A DNA stretch of 20,196 nt. Origin: an uncultured Streptococcus sp. (lineage in GTDB: Bacteria > Bacillota > Bacilli > Lactobacillales > Streptococcaceae). A program made the position numbers and the translations under genes. Of this stretch, positions 1 to 10,071 are shown piece by piece (within the stretch, counting starts at the first letter, position 1; each line of letters starts with the position of its first letter). The DNA lies in NCBI GenBank assembly GCA_934216185.1, contig CAKQBM010000014.1, positions 1-20,196 on the forward strand, read 5' to 3'. A model generated the notes under the pieces. The model saw only the letters and a program-made list of their open reading frames with translations. It had not been told where the DNA came from and ran no database searches.

Positions 1-18
1 TAAGAAGGGGGAAGGCCG

Positions 19-1710
19 ATGAAGCGTTCTTCTCTCCTAGTCAGAATGGTTATTTCCATCTTTCTGGTCTTTCTCATCCTCCTAGCTGTAGTCGGGACTT
101 TCTACTATCAATCTAGTTCATCAGCCATTGAGGCCACCATTGAGGGCAATAGCCAAACGACCATCAGCCAGACTAGCCACTTTATTCAGTCTTATATCAA
201 AAAATTAACAACCACCTCTACCAGTTTGACCCAGCAGGCAGATGTTATGGCCTATGCTGAGAATCCCAGTCAAGATAAGGTCAAGGGAATCCGAGATTTG
301 TTTTTGACCATCTTGAAGGCAGATAAGGACTTGAAAGCAGTGGTTTTGGTGACCAAGTCCGGTCAGGTCATTTCTACAGATGACAGTGTGCAGATGAAAA
401 CTTCTTCTGATATGATGGCTGAAGACTGGTACCAAAAGGCCATTCATCAGGGAACCATGCCTGTTTTGACTCCGGCTCGTAAATCGGACAGTCAATGGGT
501 CATTTCTGTCACTCAGGAACTTGTTGATGTAAAGGGGGCTAATCTTGGTGTGCTTCGTTTGGATATTTCATATGAAACGCTGGAAGCCTATCTTAATCAG
601 CTTCAGTTAGGTCAGCAGGGCTTTGCCTTTATTATCAATGAAAACCATGAATTTGTTTATCATCCTCAACACACAGTTTATAGTTCGTCTAGTGAAATGG
701 AGGCCATGAAACCCTATATTGAGACAGGGCAGGGTTATACTCCAGACCACCAATCCTATGTCAGCCAAGAAAAGATTGCTGGAACTGATTGGACGGTACT
801 TGGCGTGTCTTCGCTGGAGAAGTTAGATCAGGTTCGGAATCAACTCATGTGGACCTTGCTTGGGGCCAGTGTCACATCTCTTCTTGCATGTCTCTGCTTG
901 GTGTGGTTCAGTCTCAAGCGTTGGATTGCTCCTTTGAAGGATTTGAGAGATACCATGCTGGAAATTGCTTCTGGTAATCAGAATCTTCGTGCCAGGGAAA
1001 CTGGTGCCTATGAACTGAGAGAAGTGACTCGCCAATTCAATGCCATGTTGGATCAGATTGATCAGTTGATGGTAGCTATTCGCAGGCAGGAAGAAACGAC
1101 CCGTCAGTACCAACTTCAAGCCCTATCAAGTCAGATTAACCCACATTTCCTCTATAACACTTTGGACACCATCATCTGGATGGCTGAATTTCAGGATAGT
1201 CAGCGTGTGGTTCAGGTGACCAAGTCCTTGGCAACCTATTTCCGCTTGGCGCTCAATCAAGGCAAGGATTTAATTTGCCTGTCTGACGAAATCAATCATG
1301 TCCGCCAGTACCTCTTTATCCAAAAACAACGTTATGGGGATAAGCTGGAATACGAGATTGATGAAGATTCTACTTTTGATAATCTAGTCTTACCCAAGTT
1401 GGTGTTACAACCCTTGGTAGAAAATGCTCTTTACCATGGTATTAAGGAAAAGGAAGGTCAGGGTCATATTAGAGTCTCTGTCCAGAAACAGGATTCAGGA
1501 TTGGTCATCCGTATTGAGGATGATGGCGTTGGTTTCCAAGATGTTGGTGATAGTAGTCAAAGTCAGCTCAAACGTGGGGGAGTTGGTCTTCAAAATGTTG
1601 ATCAGCGGCTCAAACTTCATTTTGGAGAACATTACCAGATGAAAATCAATTCTGCCCCCTCAAAAGGGACGACGGTTGAAATATACATAAATAGAATAGA
1701 AACTAGTTAA
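19..1710 (+). CDS. zmpS: Sensor histidine kinase (LytS/YehU type), ZmpS/HK09-like
   Basis: This 563-residue membrane kinase should sense an extracellular signal and phosphorylate a partner response regulator. Visible parts in order: a membrane segment at about residues 9-30, an extracellular region of about 245 residues resembling a Cache-type sensor, a second membrane segment at about 276-299, a HAMP-like linker at about 300-352, and the kinase core. The core has the His_kinase-family box QINPHFLYNTLD with phospho-acceptor His376, the N-box LVENALYHGI (466-475), the G1 motif DDGVGF (501-506) and a G2 motif around GGVGLQN (520-526). ATG 19 follows a GGGGGAAGG ribosome site. A TAA at positions 1-3 may be the end of the partner regulator gene, which lies outside the window. 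Synteny with zmpB suggests the ZmpR/ZmpS (TCS09) pair of pneumococcus. Family assignment is firm; the zmp name rests on gene order. Confidence 0.9.
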   Translation: MKRSSLLVRMVISIFLVFLILLAVVGTFYYQSSSSAIEATIEGNSQTTISQTSHFIQSYIKKLTTTSTSLTQQADVMAYAENPSQDKVKGIRDLFLTILKADKDLKAVVLVTKSGQVISTDDSVQMKTSSDMMAEDWYQKAIHQGTMPVLTPARKSDSQWVISVTQELVDVKGANLGVLRLDISYETLEAYLNQLQLGQQGFAFIINENHEFVYHPQHTVYSSSSEMEAMKPYIETGQGYTPDHQSYVSQEKIAGTDWTVLGVSSLEKLDQVRNQLMWTLLGASVTSLLACLCLVWFSLKRWIAPLKDLRDTMLEIASGNQNLRARETGAYELREVTRQFNAMLDQIDQLMVAIRRQEETTRQYQLQALSSQINPHFLYNTLDTIIWMAEFQDSQRVVQVTKSLATYFRLALNQGKDLICLSDEINHVRQYLFIQKQRYGDKLEYEIDEDSTFDNLVLPKLVLQPLVENALYHGIKEKEGQGHIRVSVQKQDSGLVIRIEDDGVGFQDVGDSSQSQLKRGGVGLQNVDQRLKLHFGEHYQMKINSAPSKGTTVEIYINRIETS

Positions 1711-1734
1711 CTCCCAGTCAATTCTGGGAGTTTT
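1710..1734 (+). terminator. Rho-independent terminator after the kinase gene
   Basis: ACTCCCAG (1710-1717) pairs perfectly with CTGGGAGT (1724-1731) across a 6-base loop and is followed by a short T run. It begins on the last base of the kinase stop codon and separates this transcript from the next promoter. Confidence 0.85.
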
Positions 1735-1769
1735 ATGCGTAATTGGGCAAGCTTTCTAGGTTGTCTATC

Positions 1770-1798
1770 TTGCTAAAAACAAGAAAAAACGATATGAT
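1770..1798 (+). promoter_or_regulatory. Sigma-A promoter for the UPF0340 gene and zmpB
   Basis: TTGCTA (1770-1775), a 17-base spacer and TATGAT (1793-1798). The expected transcript start near 1804-1805 leaves a leader of about 20 bases before the SD-preceded ATG at 1825. No terminator is seen between this gene and zmpB, so this is the nearest visible promoter for the protease too. Confidence 0.7.
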
Positions 1799-1824
1799 AG
1801 ATAATGACAAAAGAGGTATCAAGT

Positions 1825-2388
1825 ATGAAGGAAAAAGACATTCAAAGAGAAACAAGCCAGATTGTAGAAGATGTGTTGGAAAAGGCTAATTTGAAGCAAG
1901 GATCTATCTTTGTTTTGGGCCTTTCTTCTAGTGAAGTGATAGGTGGTCAGATTGGCAAGGAATCCAGCCAAGAAATTGGGGAAATCATTGTGAAGACCAT
2001 CCTAGATATCTTAGAGGAAAAAGAAATTCATCTAGCTGTTCAAGGTTGTGAACATGTCAATCGGGCCCTCGTTGTTGAACGTCAGGTGGCAGAGCAGTTT
2101 GGTCTGGAAATCGTCAGTGTCCTTCCTACCCTTCATGCAGGAGGTTCAGGTCAGTTGGCAGCCTTCAAGTTTATGCAAGATCCAGTTGAGGTTGAATTTA
2201 TCAAGGCTCATGCTGGATTGGATATCGGAGACACTGCAATTGGCATGCATGTCAAGCATGTTCAGGTTCCGATTCGCCCTCTTTTGAGAGAGATTGGGCA
2301 TGCCCATGTAACGGCTCTTGCTAGCCGTCCAAAATTAATTGGAGGTGCGCGTGCGCATTATCCACAAGATTCTATCAGAAAGTCGTGA
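1825..2388 (+). CDS. UPF0340 family protein (TIGR01440)
   Basis: A 187-residue cytoplasmic protein of the UPF0340 family, which has no established function. The chain has no signal peptide or membrane segment. It has the conserved stretches [10 protein letters not shown] near the start, [13 protein letters not shown] in the middle, then [11 protein letters not shown] and [15 protein letters not shown], ending in GGARAHYPQ; these match what I recall of the family, as does the length. I chose ATG 1825 because AAGAGG (1811-1816) sits 8 bases upstream and because an ATG at 1804 would fall on the predicted transcript start. The stop is 2 bases before the zmpB ATG, so the two genes are probably co-transcribed. 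This coupling to a surface protease is conserved in pneumococcus as I recall, but no functional link is known to me. Confidence 0.88.
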   Translation: MKEKDIQRETSQIVEDVLEKANLKQGSIFVLGLSSSEVIGGQIGKESSQEIGEIIVKTILDILEEKEIHLAVQGCEHVNRALVVERQVAEQFGLEIVSVLPTLHAGGSGQLAAFKFMQDPVEVEFIKAHAGLDIGDTAIGMHVKHVQVPIRPLLREIGHAHVTALASRPKLIGGARAHYPQDSIRKS

Positions 2389-2390
2389 GA

Positions 2391-5300
2391 ATGAAAAAAA
2401 CAAAACAACAACTAGAAAAAATTACCAAATATTCCATTCGTAAGCTAACTGTTGGAGTAGGTCCTGTAGCCATCGGGGCCTTCCTTTTTGGTGCCAGTAT
2501 CCTTTCAGTAGATAAGGTGCATGCCAATGAAGTTGGCGGAGCTCATAGCGTTCATTACCGTTATTTGGCGGAGCAGGAATTGACCGATTCTGAAAAAGCC
2601 TTGATTCACCATGAAGTTCCTACAGAATTTCAAGATGATGATATTCTCTATGTAGTTTATCGCAAGAAATCAACTAACAGTCAACAACTTCCATACACAG
2701 GAAGTAAGGAACTAGCCTTGGCAGGTTTGGGCTTGGCAACGGCTTCTCTAGCAGTCTTTTTAGTGTCTAAAAAAGGTCGCAAAGAGGTCCTAGGTGTTCT
2801 CTTAATTGGTTCTTTAGGAGCCAGCACCTTTGTACCTTACGGGACATTTGCGTTTGAAAATAAAGAATTGCTTTCTTATAACCAAACTATTTCAGCCTCT
2901 ACACATGAAGGCTTGGCTGAAGGGATTATCCACATTGATGGTTATGAATACATCGGATACTTCAAGGAAGCAGAACTCCATCCATCAAGACCAGCTTCAA
3001 CTGAGAAGCCTCAGTTGCCAGTAGAAAAGCAAAGTGCAAATGAAATTGAGAAGACAGAAGTAGTTCAAGAAAAAACTGCTGTTGCTCCAGAAACTATCGT
3101 TGAGAATCCTGTAGTAGAGACTCCAGTTGCTCCTGCTATTGAAACAAAACCAGTTTCTGAGAAGCCTCAGACAAGACAGGAAGAGAGCTTGGTGGAGATT
3201 CCTTTTGAAACAGCCACAAGACCAGATGCGAATCTAGCAGAAGGACAGACTCGTATCGTCGCAGCTGGAGTAAATGGTCAGCGCCGCCTTGTAACCAAAG
3301 TATCGATGGTTAATGGTCAAGAAGTTAGAGAAGTCATCGAAGACCAAGTGGTTCAAAATCCTGTGTCGCAAGTCATTGTAGTCGGAACTAAGAAAGAGGT
3401 ACAACCTGCCCCAACTCCAGTACCACAAGATGAACAAACGCATCAAGTAGCAAAAGGAACTCAAGAGGAAGGTAAGGAAGGTCAGGCCTTAACGCAACCT
3501 GAATTACCAGAGGCCTCAGTAGAAGAAAAAGGAACTCAAGAGGAGGGGAAAACAGGACAAGCTCTCACACAGCCAGAACTTCCAGAATATCATGAAGCAA
3601 AAGGTGTTCAAGAAGTAAAAGAAGGTGAGAAACAAGGCCAAGCTTTAGTACAGCCAGAACTTCCTGAATATAAAGAACCAGTTTCAACAAAGGGAACTCA
3701 AGAACCTGGTCAAGAAGGTCAAGCACCAGTACAAGAAGTCAATCCAGAATATAAAGTAACAACAGGTACAGTTGAGAAGTCTACCGAAAGTGAATTAGAT
3801 TTCGCAACAGAAGTAGTTCCGGATGATACAAAATATGTGGGTGACGAAGTAGTTGAAAGCCCTGGCTCTAAAGGAGTTCAAGTTACGAAAACAACTTACG
3901 AAACAGTGGAAGGTGTAGAGACAGATAAAGTCCTTTCTACAACTACAGAAGTGAAAACTCCTGCTGTTCCTAAAGTCGTTAAAAAAGGAACAAAACCACT
4001 TGAAGGAACAACAGTTGAAACAAGAGAAGAAGTCATTCCTTTTGCTACAAAAACAGAAGATGACGACACTTTAAAACGTGGAACAACTAAAGTTACTCAA
4101 GAAGGTGTAAATGGTAAGAAACAAATTACTGAAATCTATAAAACGATTCGTGGAGAAAAAACAAATGACGCTCCAACAGTAGAAGAAAAAGTTCTTCAAG
4201 CACCTCAAGATAAAATTATTAAGAATGGTACAAAAGGGTTAGAAAAACCAACCTTAGAATGGGCTAATACTGAAAAAGATGTCTTGAAGAAGAGTGCGAC
4301 AGCTAGTTATACATTGACTAAGCCAGCTGGAGTAGAAATTAAATCCATCAAATTAGCGCTAAAAGATAAAGATGGACAACTTGTTAAAGAAGTAACAGTA
4401 GCTGAAAATAATTTAAACGCTACTTTAGATAAATTGAAATATTATCAAGGTTACACTCTATCTACTACAATGGTTTATGATCGTGGAGAAGGTGAAGAAA
4501 CTGAGAAATTAGAAGATAAACAAATTCAATTAGACCTTAAAAAAGTTGAAATCAAAAACATTAAAGAAACAAGCTTGATGAGTGTAGACGATGCTGGTGT
4601 TGAAACAGATAAGAGCTTATTAACTGAAAAGCCGACAGATGTTTCTCCATTATATTTACGTGTGACAACTCACGACAACAAAGTGACAAGACTTGCAGTA
4701 AGTTCTGTTGAAGAAGTTGTTGTAGATGGAAAAACATTGTACAAAGTCGTAGCGAAGGCTCCAGACTTAGTTCAACGTAGAGAAGATGATACACTAAGTG
4801 AAGAGTATGTTCATTATTTTGAAAAGCAATTACCAAAAGTAAATAATGTATATTACAACTTCAATGAACTTGTAAAAGATATGCAAGCTAATCCAACGGG
4901 TGAGTTCAAACTTGGTGCAGACTTGAATGCTGTGAATGTTCCGACTCCGAATAAACAATACGTGACGAACATCTTTAAGGGTAAGTTGTATAGTGAAGGT
5001 GACAAACGTTATACCATTCACAACCTAGCTCGACCATTGTTCAACCGTGTTGAAAATGCTCATATTCATGACATCAACTTTGGTAATGTGAATATCAATA
5101 TGCCGTGGGCTGATAAAACAGCTCCACTTGGAGAACTATTTAAGAACTCAACGATTGAGAATATTAAAGTTACAGGTAATGTGGTTGGTAATAACGACGT
5201 TACAGGTATGGTCAACAAACTAGATGAATCCAATATGCGTAATGTAGCCTTTATTGGTAACATCACAAGCGTTGGTAATAAAGGTTGGTGGTCTGGTGGA

Positions 5301-8276
5301 CTTGTCAGCGAAAGTTGGAGAAGTAACGTAGACAGTTCTTATGTTGACGCGAACATTAAAGCTAACAATGCTAAATTTGGTGGACTTGTTGCCAAAGTCA
5401 ACCATGGTGGAAATCCAAATGATGTTAAACAAAAAGGCCGATTAACAAAATCTGTTGTCAAAGGTACCATGACGCTTCAAACGAACAATCAAAGTGGTGG
5501 TTTAATTCATGAAAACTATGACTGGGGTTGGGTTGAAAATAACGTAAGCATGATGAAAGTGACAAATGGTGAGATGATGTATGGTTCGGGATCAGTTGAC
5601 TCAGGTGACCCATACTTCGGATTTGATTACTTCAAGAACAATGTGTATGTGAACGATGTTGCATCAGGTAACGTTTCTTATAACCGTTCGAAACAAATTA
5701 AGGGTGTCGATCAAGCAGAAGCGGATAAACGTATTGCTTCGTTCAATATCACAGCTGATAAATATGAAATCACACCATATTTGACTGATAAACTGAATCA
5801 CGTAGCGTATAAAGAAGACACGTACAAAACTACTCAAGATTATAATGCAGAACGTGAACTTGCATACCGTAATATCGAAAAACTTCAACCATTCTACAAT
5901 AAAGAGTGGATTATCAATCAAGGAAACAAAATTCCTGCTGGTTCTAAATTGTTAACGACTGAAGTATTATCAGTTACAGGTATGAAAGATGGACAATTTG
6001 TAACAGACTTGTCAGATGTTGATCACATTATGATTCATTATGCTGATGGTACGAAAGAAGAAAAAGCTGTGTCACCTAAGGCTACATCAAACGTGGAACA
6101 AGTAAAAGAATATGGTATTACCGATTTAGGAGATGTCGTTTACACACCAAATATGGTGGTTAAAGATCGTACTCAATTACTAAGTGATGTTAAAGCGAAA
6201 TTAGATACAATCACTCTTGAATCTCCTGAAGTTCGTACGATTTCAAATAATGTTCCTGCATTATACCTTGAAGAAAGTTTTGTAGATACAAAAGCAAATC
6301 TTGATAAGTTAGTAAAAGCTCTTGTTGAAAATGAAGATCATCAGTTAAATGGTGATGAGGCAGCCATCAAAGCACTTCTTAAGAAAGTAGAAGATAATAA
6401 AGCTAAAATTATGATGGCACTTACTTACCTCAATCGTTATTATGGAATTGAATATGGTGACTTGAACATTAAGAATATGATGATGTTTAAACCAGACTTC
6501 TATGGTAAGACACCAAGTGTTATTGACAGATTAATTAGAATTGGTTCGCAAGAAAAGAACTTGAAGGGTGATAGAACTCAAGATGCGTACCGTGAAATGA
6601 TTGCAGGAGATACTGGTAAAGGTGATTTACGTAGTTTCTTAGATTATAATATGCGTCTCTTCACAAATGACACGGATCTTAATGATTGGTTTATTCACTC
6701 AGCGAAAAATGTTTATGTTGTAGAACCTGAAACAACAAATCCAGACTTCAAAAATAAACGTCATCGCGTCTTTGATGGTCTAAATAATAACATGCATGCT
6801 CGTATGATTCTACCATTGTTGAACTTGAAAAAATCACATATTATCTTGATTTCAACTTATAATACCATGGCATACAGCTCGTTTGAGAAATATGGTAAGA
6901 ACACTGAAGCTGAACGTGAAGCCTATAAAGCACGTATTCAAGAAGTTGCAAAAGCTCAACAAACATACTTAGACTTCTGGTCACGTCTTGCACTTCCAAA
7001 TGTTCGTGATCAACTACTTAAGAGCCAAAATATGGTCCCAACACCAGTATGGGATAACCAAGCTTATGCAGGTATTGGCGGAGCTAATCGTATGGGTTAT
7101 GCTGACGGTGGAAAAGTCGCAACCCCTGTTCGTGAATTATTTGGTCCGACCGGTCGTTGGCATCAGACAGATTGGCGTATGGGTGCGACTGCTAGAATTT
7201 ATGGTTCACCACAAAATGATGAACAAGTTTTCTTCATGGTAACAAATATGTTTGAACCATTCGGTATTTCTGCCTTTACACATGAGACTACTCACGTCAA
7301 TGACCGTATGGCCTATCTTGGTGGTCATGGACATCGTCAAGGTACAGATCTTGAAGCGTATGCGCAGGGTATGTTACAAACGCCTGATAGTTCTACTTCT
7401 AATGGTGAATATGGTGCTCTTGGTATTAATATGGCTTATCATCGTCAAAATGATGGAAATCAATGGTATAACCCAGATCCTGATAAGTTAAATTCACGTG
7501 AAGCGATTGACCATTATATGAAGAATTATAATGATGCGCTTATGATGTTAGACCATCTTGAGGCTGATGCTGTATTACCGCAGTTAAATGGAAATACGAG
7601 TCGCTGGTTCAAGAAAATGGATCGACAATACCGTAGTGGAAATTCAGGTCATCAGTTCGATAAAATTCGTGAGTTGACAGAGGATGAGAAAAAAGTAGTC
7701 ATCAATACAATTGATGATTTGGTAGATAACAACTTGATTACTAAACATGGTGCTCCTGGAGATGGTACTTATAATCCATCAGACTTTGGGTCAGCTTATG
7801 TTAATATGAATATGATGACCGGTATCTATGGCGGTAATACGAGTCAAGGTGCACCTGGTGCTGCATCCTTCAAACACAATACATTCCGTATGTGGGGTTA
7901 CTTCGGATATGAAAATGGATTTGTTGGATATGCATCTAGCAAATATCAAGGTGCTGCAAACAGTGAAAATAAAGGTTTACTCGGCGACGACTTTATTATC
8001 AAGAAAGTTTCTAATGGAAGATTCACTAACCTTGAAGACTGGAAGAAAGAGTGGTTTAGGGAAGTCAAAGCAAAAGCTGACAAAGGATTTACTGCCATTG
8101 AGATTGATGGTAAACAAATTACAAATTATGCTGAACTAAAAGTGTTGTTTGATAAAGCGGTTGAGGCTGATCTAGCAGGTAGAGGAACAGCTAAAACGGT
8201 GGAACTTAAATCAAAAGTCTTCAAAGCACTTCTTAAAAATACAGACGGATTCTCAGGAAATCTTTTTAAAGCATAG
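2391..8276 (+). CDS. zmpB: ZmpB-like M26 zinc metalloprotease, cell-surface
   Basis: A 1961-residue surface protease of the M26 family (IgA1 protease, ZmpB, ZmpC). Order: YSIRK-type signal (residues 14-18, hydrophobic run to about Ala45); LPYTG at 100-104 followed by two hydrophobic segments (about 106-150), the inverted sorting-signal arrangement typical of this family; a G5-like domain at about 267-337; four imperfect 24-30-residue repeats (355-458); two more G5-like domains (about 464-534 and 541-617); a beta-helix-like region with GGLV-type repeats (about 820-1080); and the M26 catalytic half. Zinc site: HETTH (His1631, Glu1632, His1635) with Glu1655, the same 24-residue spacing as pneumococcal IgA1 protease. 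ATG 2391 is preferred; GTG 2385, overlapping the preceding stop, is the alternative, and neither has a strong SD. The substrate cannot be read from sequence. Base composition falls from about 50% GC at the 5' end to about 32% later. Naming rests on synteny. Confidence 0.92.
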   Translation: MKKTKQQLEKITKYSIRKLTVGVGPVAIGAFLFGASILSVDKVHANEVGGAHSVHYRYLAEQELTDSEKALIHHEVPTEFQDDDILYVVYRKKSTNSQQLPYTGSKELALAGLGLATASLAVFLVSKKGRKEVLGVLLIGSLGASTFVPYGTFAFENKELLSYNQTISASTHEGLAEGIIHIDGYEYIGYFKEAELHPSRPASTEKPQLPVEKQSANEIEKTEVVQEKTAVAPETIVENPVVETPVAPAIETKPVSEKPQTRQEESLVEIPFETATRPDANLAEGQTRIVAAGVNGQRRLVTKVSMVNGQEVREVIEDQVVQNPVSQVIVVGTKKEVQPAPTPVPQDEQTHQVAKGTQEEGKEGQALTQPELPEASVEEKGTQEEGKTGQALTQPELPEYHEAKGVQEVKEGEKQGQALVQPELPEYKEPVSTKGTQEPGQEGQAPVQEVNPEYKVTTGTVEKSTESELDFATEVVPDDTKYVGDEVVESPGSKGVQVTKTTYETVEGVETDKVLSTTTEVKTPAVPKVVKKGTKPLEGTTVETREEVIPFATKTEDDDTLKRGTTKVTQEGVNGKKQITEIYKTIRGEKTNDAPTVEEKVLQAPQDKIIKNGTKGLEKPTLEWANTEKDVLKKSATASYTLTKPAGVEIKSIKLALKDKDGQLVKEVTVAENNLNATLDKLKYYQGYTLSTTMVYDRGEGEETEKLEDKQIQLDLKKVEIKNIKETSLMSVDDAGVETDKSLLTEKPTDVSPLYLRVTTHDNKVTRLAVSSVEEVVVDGKTLYKVVAKAPDLVQRREDDTLSEEYVHYFEKQLPKVNNVYYNFNELVKDMQANPTGEFKLGADLNAVNVPTPNKQYVTNIFKGKLYSEGDKRYTIHNLARPLFNRVENAHIHDINFGNVNINMPWADKTAPLGELFKNSTIENIKVTGNVVGNNDVTGMVNKLDESNMRNVAFIGNITSVGNKGWWSGGLVSESWRSNVDSSYVDANIKANNAKFGGLVAKVNHGGNPNDVKQKGRLTKSVVKGTMTLQTNNQSGGLIHENYDWGWVENNVSMMKVTNGEMMYGSGSVDSGDPYFGFDYFKNNVYVNDVASGNVSYNRSKQIKGVDQAEADKRIASFNITADKYEITPYLTDKLNHVAYKEDTYKTTQDYNAERELAYRNIEKLQPFYNKEWIINQGNKIPAGSKLLTTEVLSVTGMKDGQFVTDLSDVDHIMIHYADGTKEEKAVSPKATSNVEQVKEYGITDLGDVVYTPNMVVKDRTQLLSDVKAKLDTITLESPEVRTISNNVPALYLEESFVDTKANLDKLVKALVENEDHQLNGDEAAIKALLKKVEDNKAKIMMALTYLNRYYGIEYGDLNIKNMMMFKPDFYGKTPSVIDRLIRIGSQEKNLKGDRTQDAYREMIAGDTGKGDLRSFLDYNMRLFTNDTDLNDWFIHSAKNVYVVEPETTNPDFKNKRHRVFDGLNNNMHARMILPLLNLKKSHIILISTYNTMAYSSFEKYGKNTEAEREAYKARIQEVAKAQQTYLDFWSRLALPNVRDQLLKSQNMVPTPVWDNQAYAGIGGANRMGYADGGKVATPVRELFGPTGRWHQTDWRMGATARIYGSPQNDEQVFFMVTNMFEPFGISAFTHETTHVNDRMAYLGGHGHRQGTDLEAYAQGMLQTPDSSTSNGEYGALGINMAYHRQNDGNQWYNPDPDKLNSREAIDHYMKNYNDALMMLDHLEADAVLPQLNGNTSRWFKKMDRQYRSGNSGHQFDKIRELTEDEKKVVINTIDDLVDNNLITKHGAPGDGTYNPSDFGSAYVNMNMMTGIYGGNTSQGAPGAASFKHNTFRMWGYFGYENGFVGYASSKYQGAANSENKGLLGDDFIIKKVSNGRFTNLEDWKKEWFREVKAKADKGFTAIEIDGKQITNYAELKVLFDKAVEADLAGRGTAKTVELKSKVFKALLKNTDGFSGNLFKA
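3453..3764 (+). repeat. Four imperfect tandem repeats in the ZmpB linker
   Basis: Units start at 3453, 3528, 3600 and 3690, giving 75, 72, 90 and about 75 bases. Each encodes a Lys-Gly-Thr/Val-Gln start, a Glu/Lys/Gly-rich stretch, then Gly-Gln-Ala and a Gln-Pro-Glu-Leu-Pro-Glu-like end; the fourth unit is the most degenerate. The array lies between the first and second G5-like domains and probably forms an extended, length-variable wall-spanning stalk. Confidence 0.8.
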
Positions 8277-8296
8277 ATTGTATTAAATAGATGAGT

Positions 8297-8333
8297 AAAA
8301 AGGTAGATTAAGTTTTTCTTGATCTGCCTTTTT
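8297..8333 (+). terminator. Terminator after zmpB
   Basis: A 16-base arm (8297-8312) pairs with 8318-8333, with two G-U pairs and a 5-base loop. The 3' arm ends in a T run. That T run leads directly into the pabBC extended -10, so terminator and promoter abut. Confidence 0.85.
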
Positions 8334-8334
8334 A

Positions 8335-8343
8335 TGCTATACT
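8335..8343 (+). promoter_or_regulatory. Extended -10 promoter of pabBC
   Basis: TGcTATACT (TG at 8335-8336, TATACT at 8338-8343). There is no good -35, as expected for an extended -10 promoter. The predicted start is 8350, the A of the pabBC ATG. Confidence 0.65.
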
Positions 8344-8349
8344 TGAAAT

Positions 8350-10071
8350 ATGCATAGAAAAACAGTGATTGATTTTAGGGCTTTGGGGGAGAGATACATC
8401 TTTACCCAGCCGATTAAAGAGTTAAAAACGAGAAATGTAGCAGAAGTGGCAGATTTGCTGTCACAAGTGGAAAGCTACCAAGAGCAAGGCTATTATGTGG
8501 TTGGTTATGTTAGCTATGAGGCGGCACCGGCTTTTGAGGAGAAATTAGCTGTTCACCCTGCACCCTTGTTGGGAGAGTATCTGCTCTACTTTACGGTTCA
8601 TGATAGTGTAGAGAAATCTAGTATTCCGTTAACTTATGACGAAGTTGATATGCCGTCAAATTGGCAGGAAGTAACGTCTGCAGCAGACTATGAAAAGGCT
8701 ATTGCCCAGATACATCATCATTTGCGACAGGGAGATACCTATCAGGTCAACTACACCGTCCAACTCAAGCAAAAGTTAAGTGCCAATCCTTTTGCTATCT
8801 ACAATCGTATGGTGGTAGAGCAGGAGGCGGGCTACAATGCCTATGTTGAACATGACGAGATGGCAGTGATTTCCATGAGTCCAGAGCTCTTTTTTGAGCA
8901 AAATGGCCGAGAATTAACGACTCGTCCAATGAAGGGAACGACTCAGCGTGGGGTAACTGACCAAGAAGATCTTGAACAGGCTGGCTGGTTGGAGCAGGAT
9001 TCTAAAAATCGGTCTGAAAATATGATGATCGTAGACCTCTTGCGCAATGATATGAACCGTATTTCTGAAGTGGGGAGCGAGCACGTGGAGCATCTTTGCC
9101 AAGTAGAACAGTATTCAACGGTTTGGCAGATGACTTCGACCATCAAGAGTCAGTTGCGAGAGGATGTGAACCTTGTTGAAATCTTCCGCTCTCTCTTTCC
9201 TTGTGGTTCCATAACGGGTGCACCGAAAATTGCGACTATGGAAATCATTAAGGACTTGGAGCCACAACCGCGTGGAGTCTACTGTGGAACGATTGGTCTC
9301 TTGCTTCCAAATGGACGACGGATTTTTAATGTTGCTATCCGAACTATTCAACTGTATCAAGGGAAAGCCATCTATGGAGTTGGCGGAGGCATTACATGGG
9401 ATAGCACTTGGGAATCTGAATACCGCGAGGTTCATCAAAAGGCAGCTGTTCTCTATCGTAAACAAGCTCGTTTCCAATTAATTTCAACTGGAAGAATCAG
9501 CCAAAAACAACTTCTGTTTGAAGAACAGCATCTTGAAAGATTGAGAAAAGCTAGTCGATATTTTGCCTTTCCTTTTGATGCAGAATACTTGAAACAAAAG
9601 ATAGAGGAAGAGTGTCAAGCTTGTGAAGCTAATCAAGACTACCGCTTGCGAATTAGCCTTAGCAAATCTGGAGAGATAGAACTTAGTCGACAAATCTTAA
9701 CACCTCTTAGTCCACATTTCTGTCAGGCCAAACTCTGCCTTCAGGAAGCCAATTTGCAACAAGCTTTTATCTACTTCAAAACGACTCACCGACCGCACTT
9801 AAATCTAGGTAAACAGGAAATCATTTACCATAATGCAGCAGGAGAACTATTGGAAACCTCTATCGGAAATTTAGTTTTGAAAATCGCTGGGAAACTCTAT
9901 ACACCATCTATCAGGCTTGGGATTTTACCAGGAATTTACCGTCAGCATTTGCTGGAAACAGGACAGGTAGAAGAGACAGTCTTGACCTTGGCAGATTTAG
10001 CCCAAGCAGAAGCTATTTACGGCTGTAATGCAGTGAGAGGCTTGTATGAATTAAGCCTAGAGGAGAACTAG
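8350..10071 (+). CDS. pabB: Fused aminodeoxychorismate synthase component I / aminodeoxychorismate lyase (PabB-PabC)
   Basis: A 573-residue cytoplasmic enzyme making p-aminobenzoate for folate. The N-terminal part (about 1-370) is a chorismate-binding domain with MKGTTQRG; Lys195 is where aminodeoxychorismate synthases carry their catalytic lysine and anthranilate synthases carry Ala, so this is PabB rather than TrpE. It also has CGSITGAPK (285-293) and a GGGITWDS-type metal/substrate motif with downstream Glu residues. The C-terminal part (about 378-573) is a class IV aminotransferase-fold PabC domain; Lys477 in FKTTHR matches the PLP lysine of PabC (KxLNR in E. coli), and a Glu-Thr-Ser-x-x-Asn motif follows. 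The PabA glutaminase is not in this window. The ATG has no SD and coincides with the predicted transcript start. The hydrolase gene begins immediately after the stop. Confidence 0.93.
   Translation: MHRKTVIDFRALGERYIFTQPIKELKTRNVAEVADLLSQVESYQEQGYYVVGYVSYEAAPAFEEKLAVHPAPLLGEYLLYFTVHDSVEKSSIPLTYDEVDMPSNWQEVTSAADYEKAIAQIHHHLRQGDTYQVNYTVQLKQKLSANPFAIYNRMVVEQEAGYNAYVEHDEMAVISMSPELFFEQNGRELTTRPMKGTTQRGVTDQEDLEQAGWLEQDSKNRSENMMIVDLLRNDMNRISEVGSEHVEHLCQVEQYSTVWQMTSTIKSQLREDVNLVEIFRSLFPCGSITGAPKIATMEIIKDLEPQPRGVYCGTIGLLLPNGRRIFNVAIRTIQLYQGKAIYGVGGGITWDSTWESEYREVHQKAAVLYRKQARFQLISTGRISQKQLLFEEQHLERLRKASRYFAFPFDAEYLKQKIEEECQACEANQDYRLRISLSKSGEIELSRQILTPLSPHFCQAKLCLQEANLQQAFIYFKTTHRPHLNLGKQEIIYHNAAGELLETSIGNLVLKIAGKLYTPSIRLGILPGIYRQHLLETGQVEETVLTLADLAQAEAIYGCNAVRGLYELSLEEN

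Noticed and set aside
1804..1824. ATG 1804 as the start of the UPF0340 protein
   Set aside because: It falls on the predicted transcript start with no SD, whereas ATG 1825 has AAGAGG 8 bases upstream and matches the usual family N-terminus.
2685..2703. LPxTG near the N-terminus of zmpB as evidence of a gene fusion or frameshift
   Set aside because: An N-terminal LPxTG followed by hydrophobic segments is the normal arrangement in streptococcal IgA1 protease/ZmpB proteins.
3453..3764. CRISPR-like array
   Set aside because: The repeats are in-frame coding repeats of unequal length inside zmpB, without identical repeats and unique spacers.
9115..9477. 120-residue minus-strand frame opposite pabBC
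   Set aside because: Opposite the conserved chorismate-binding core, with no motif or promoter.
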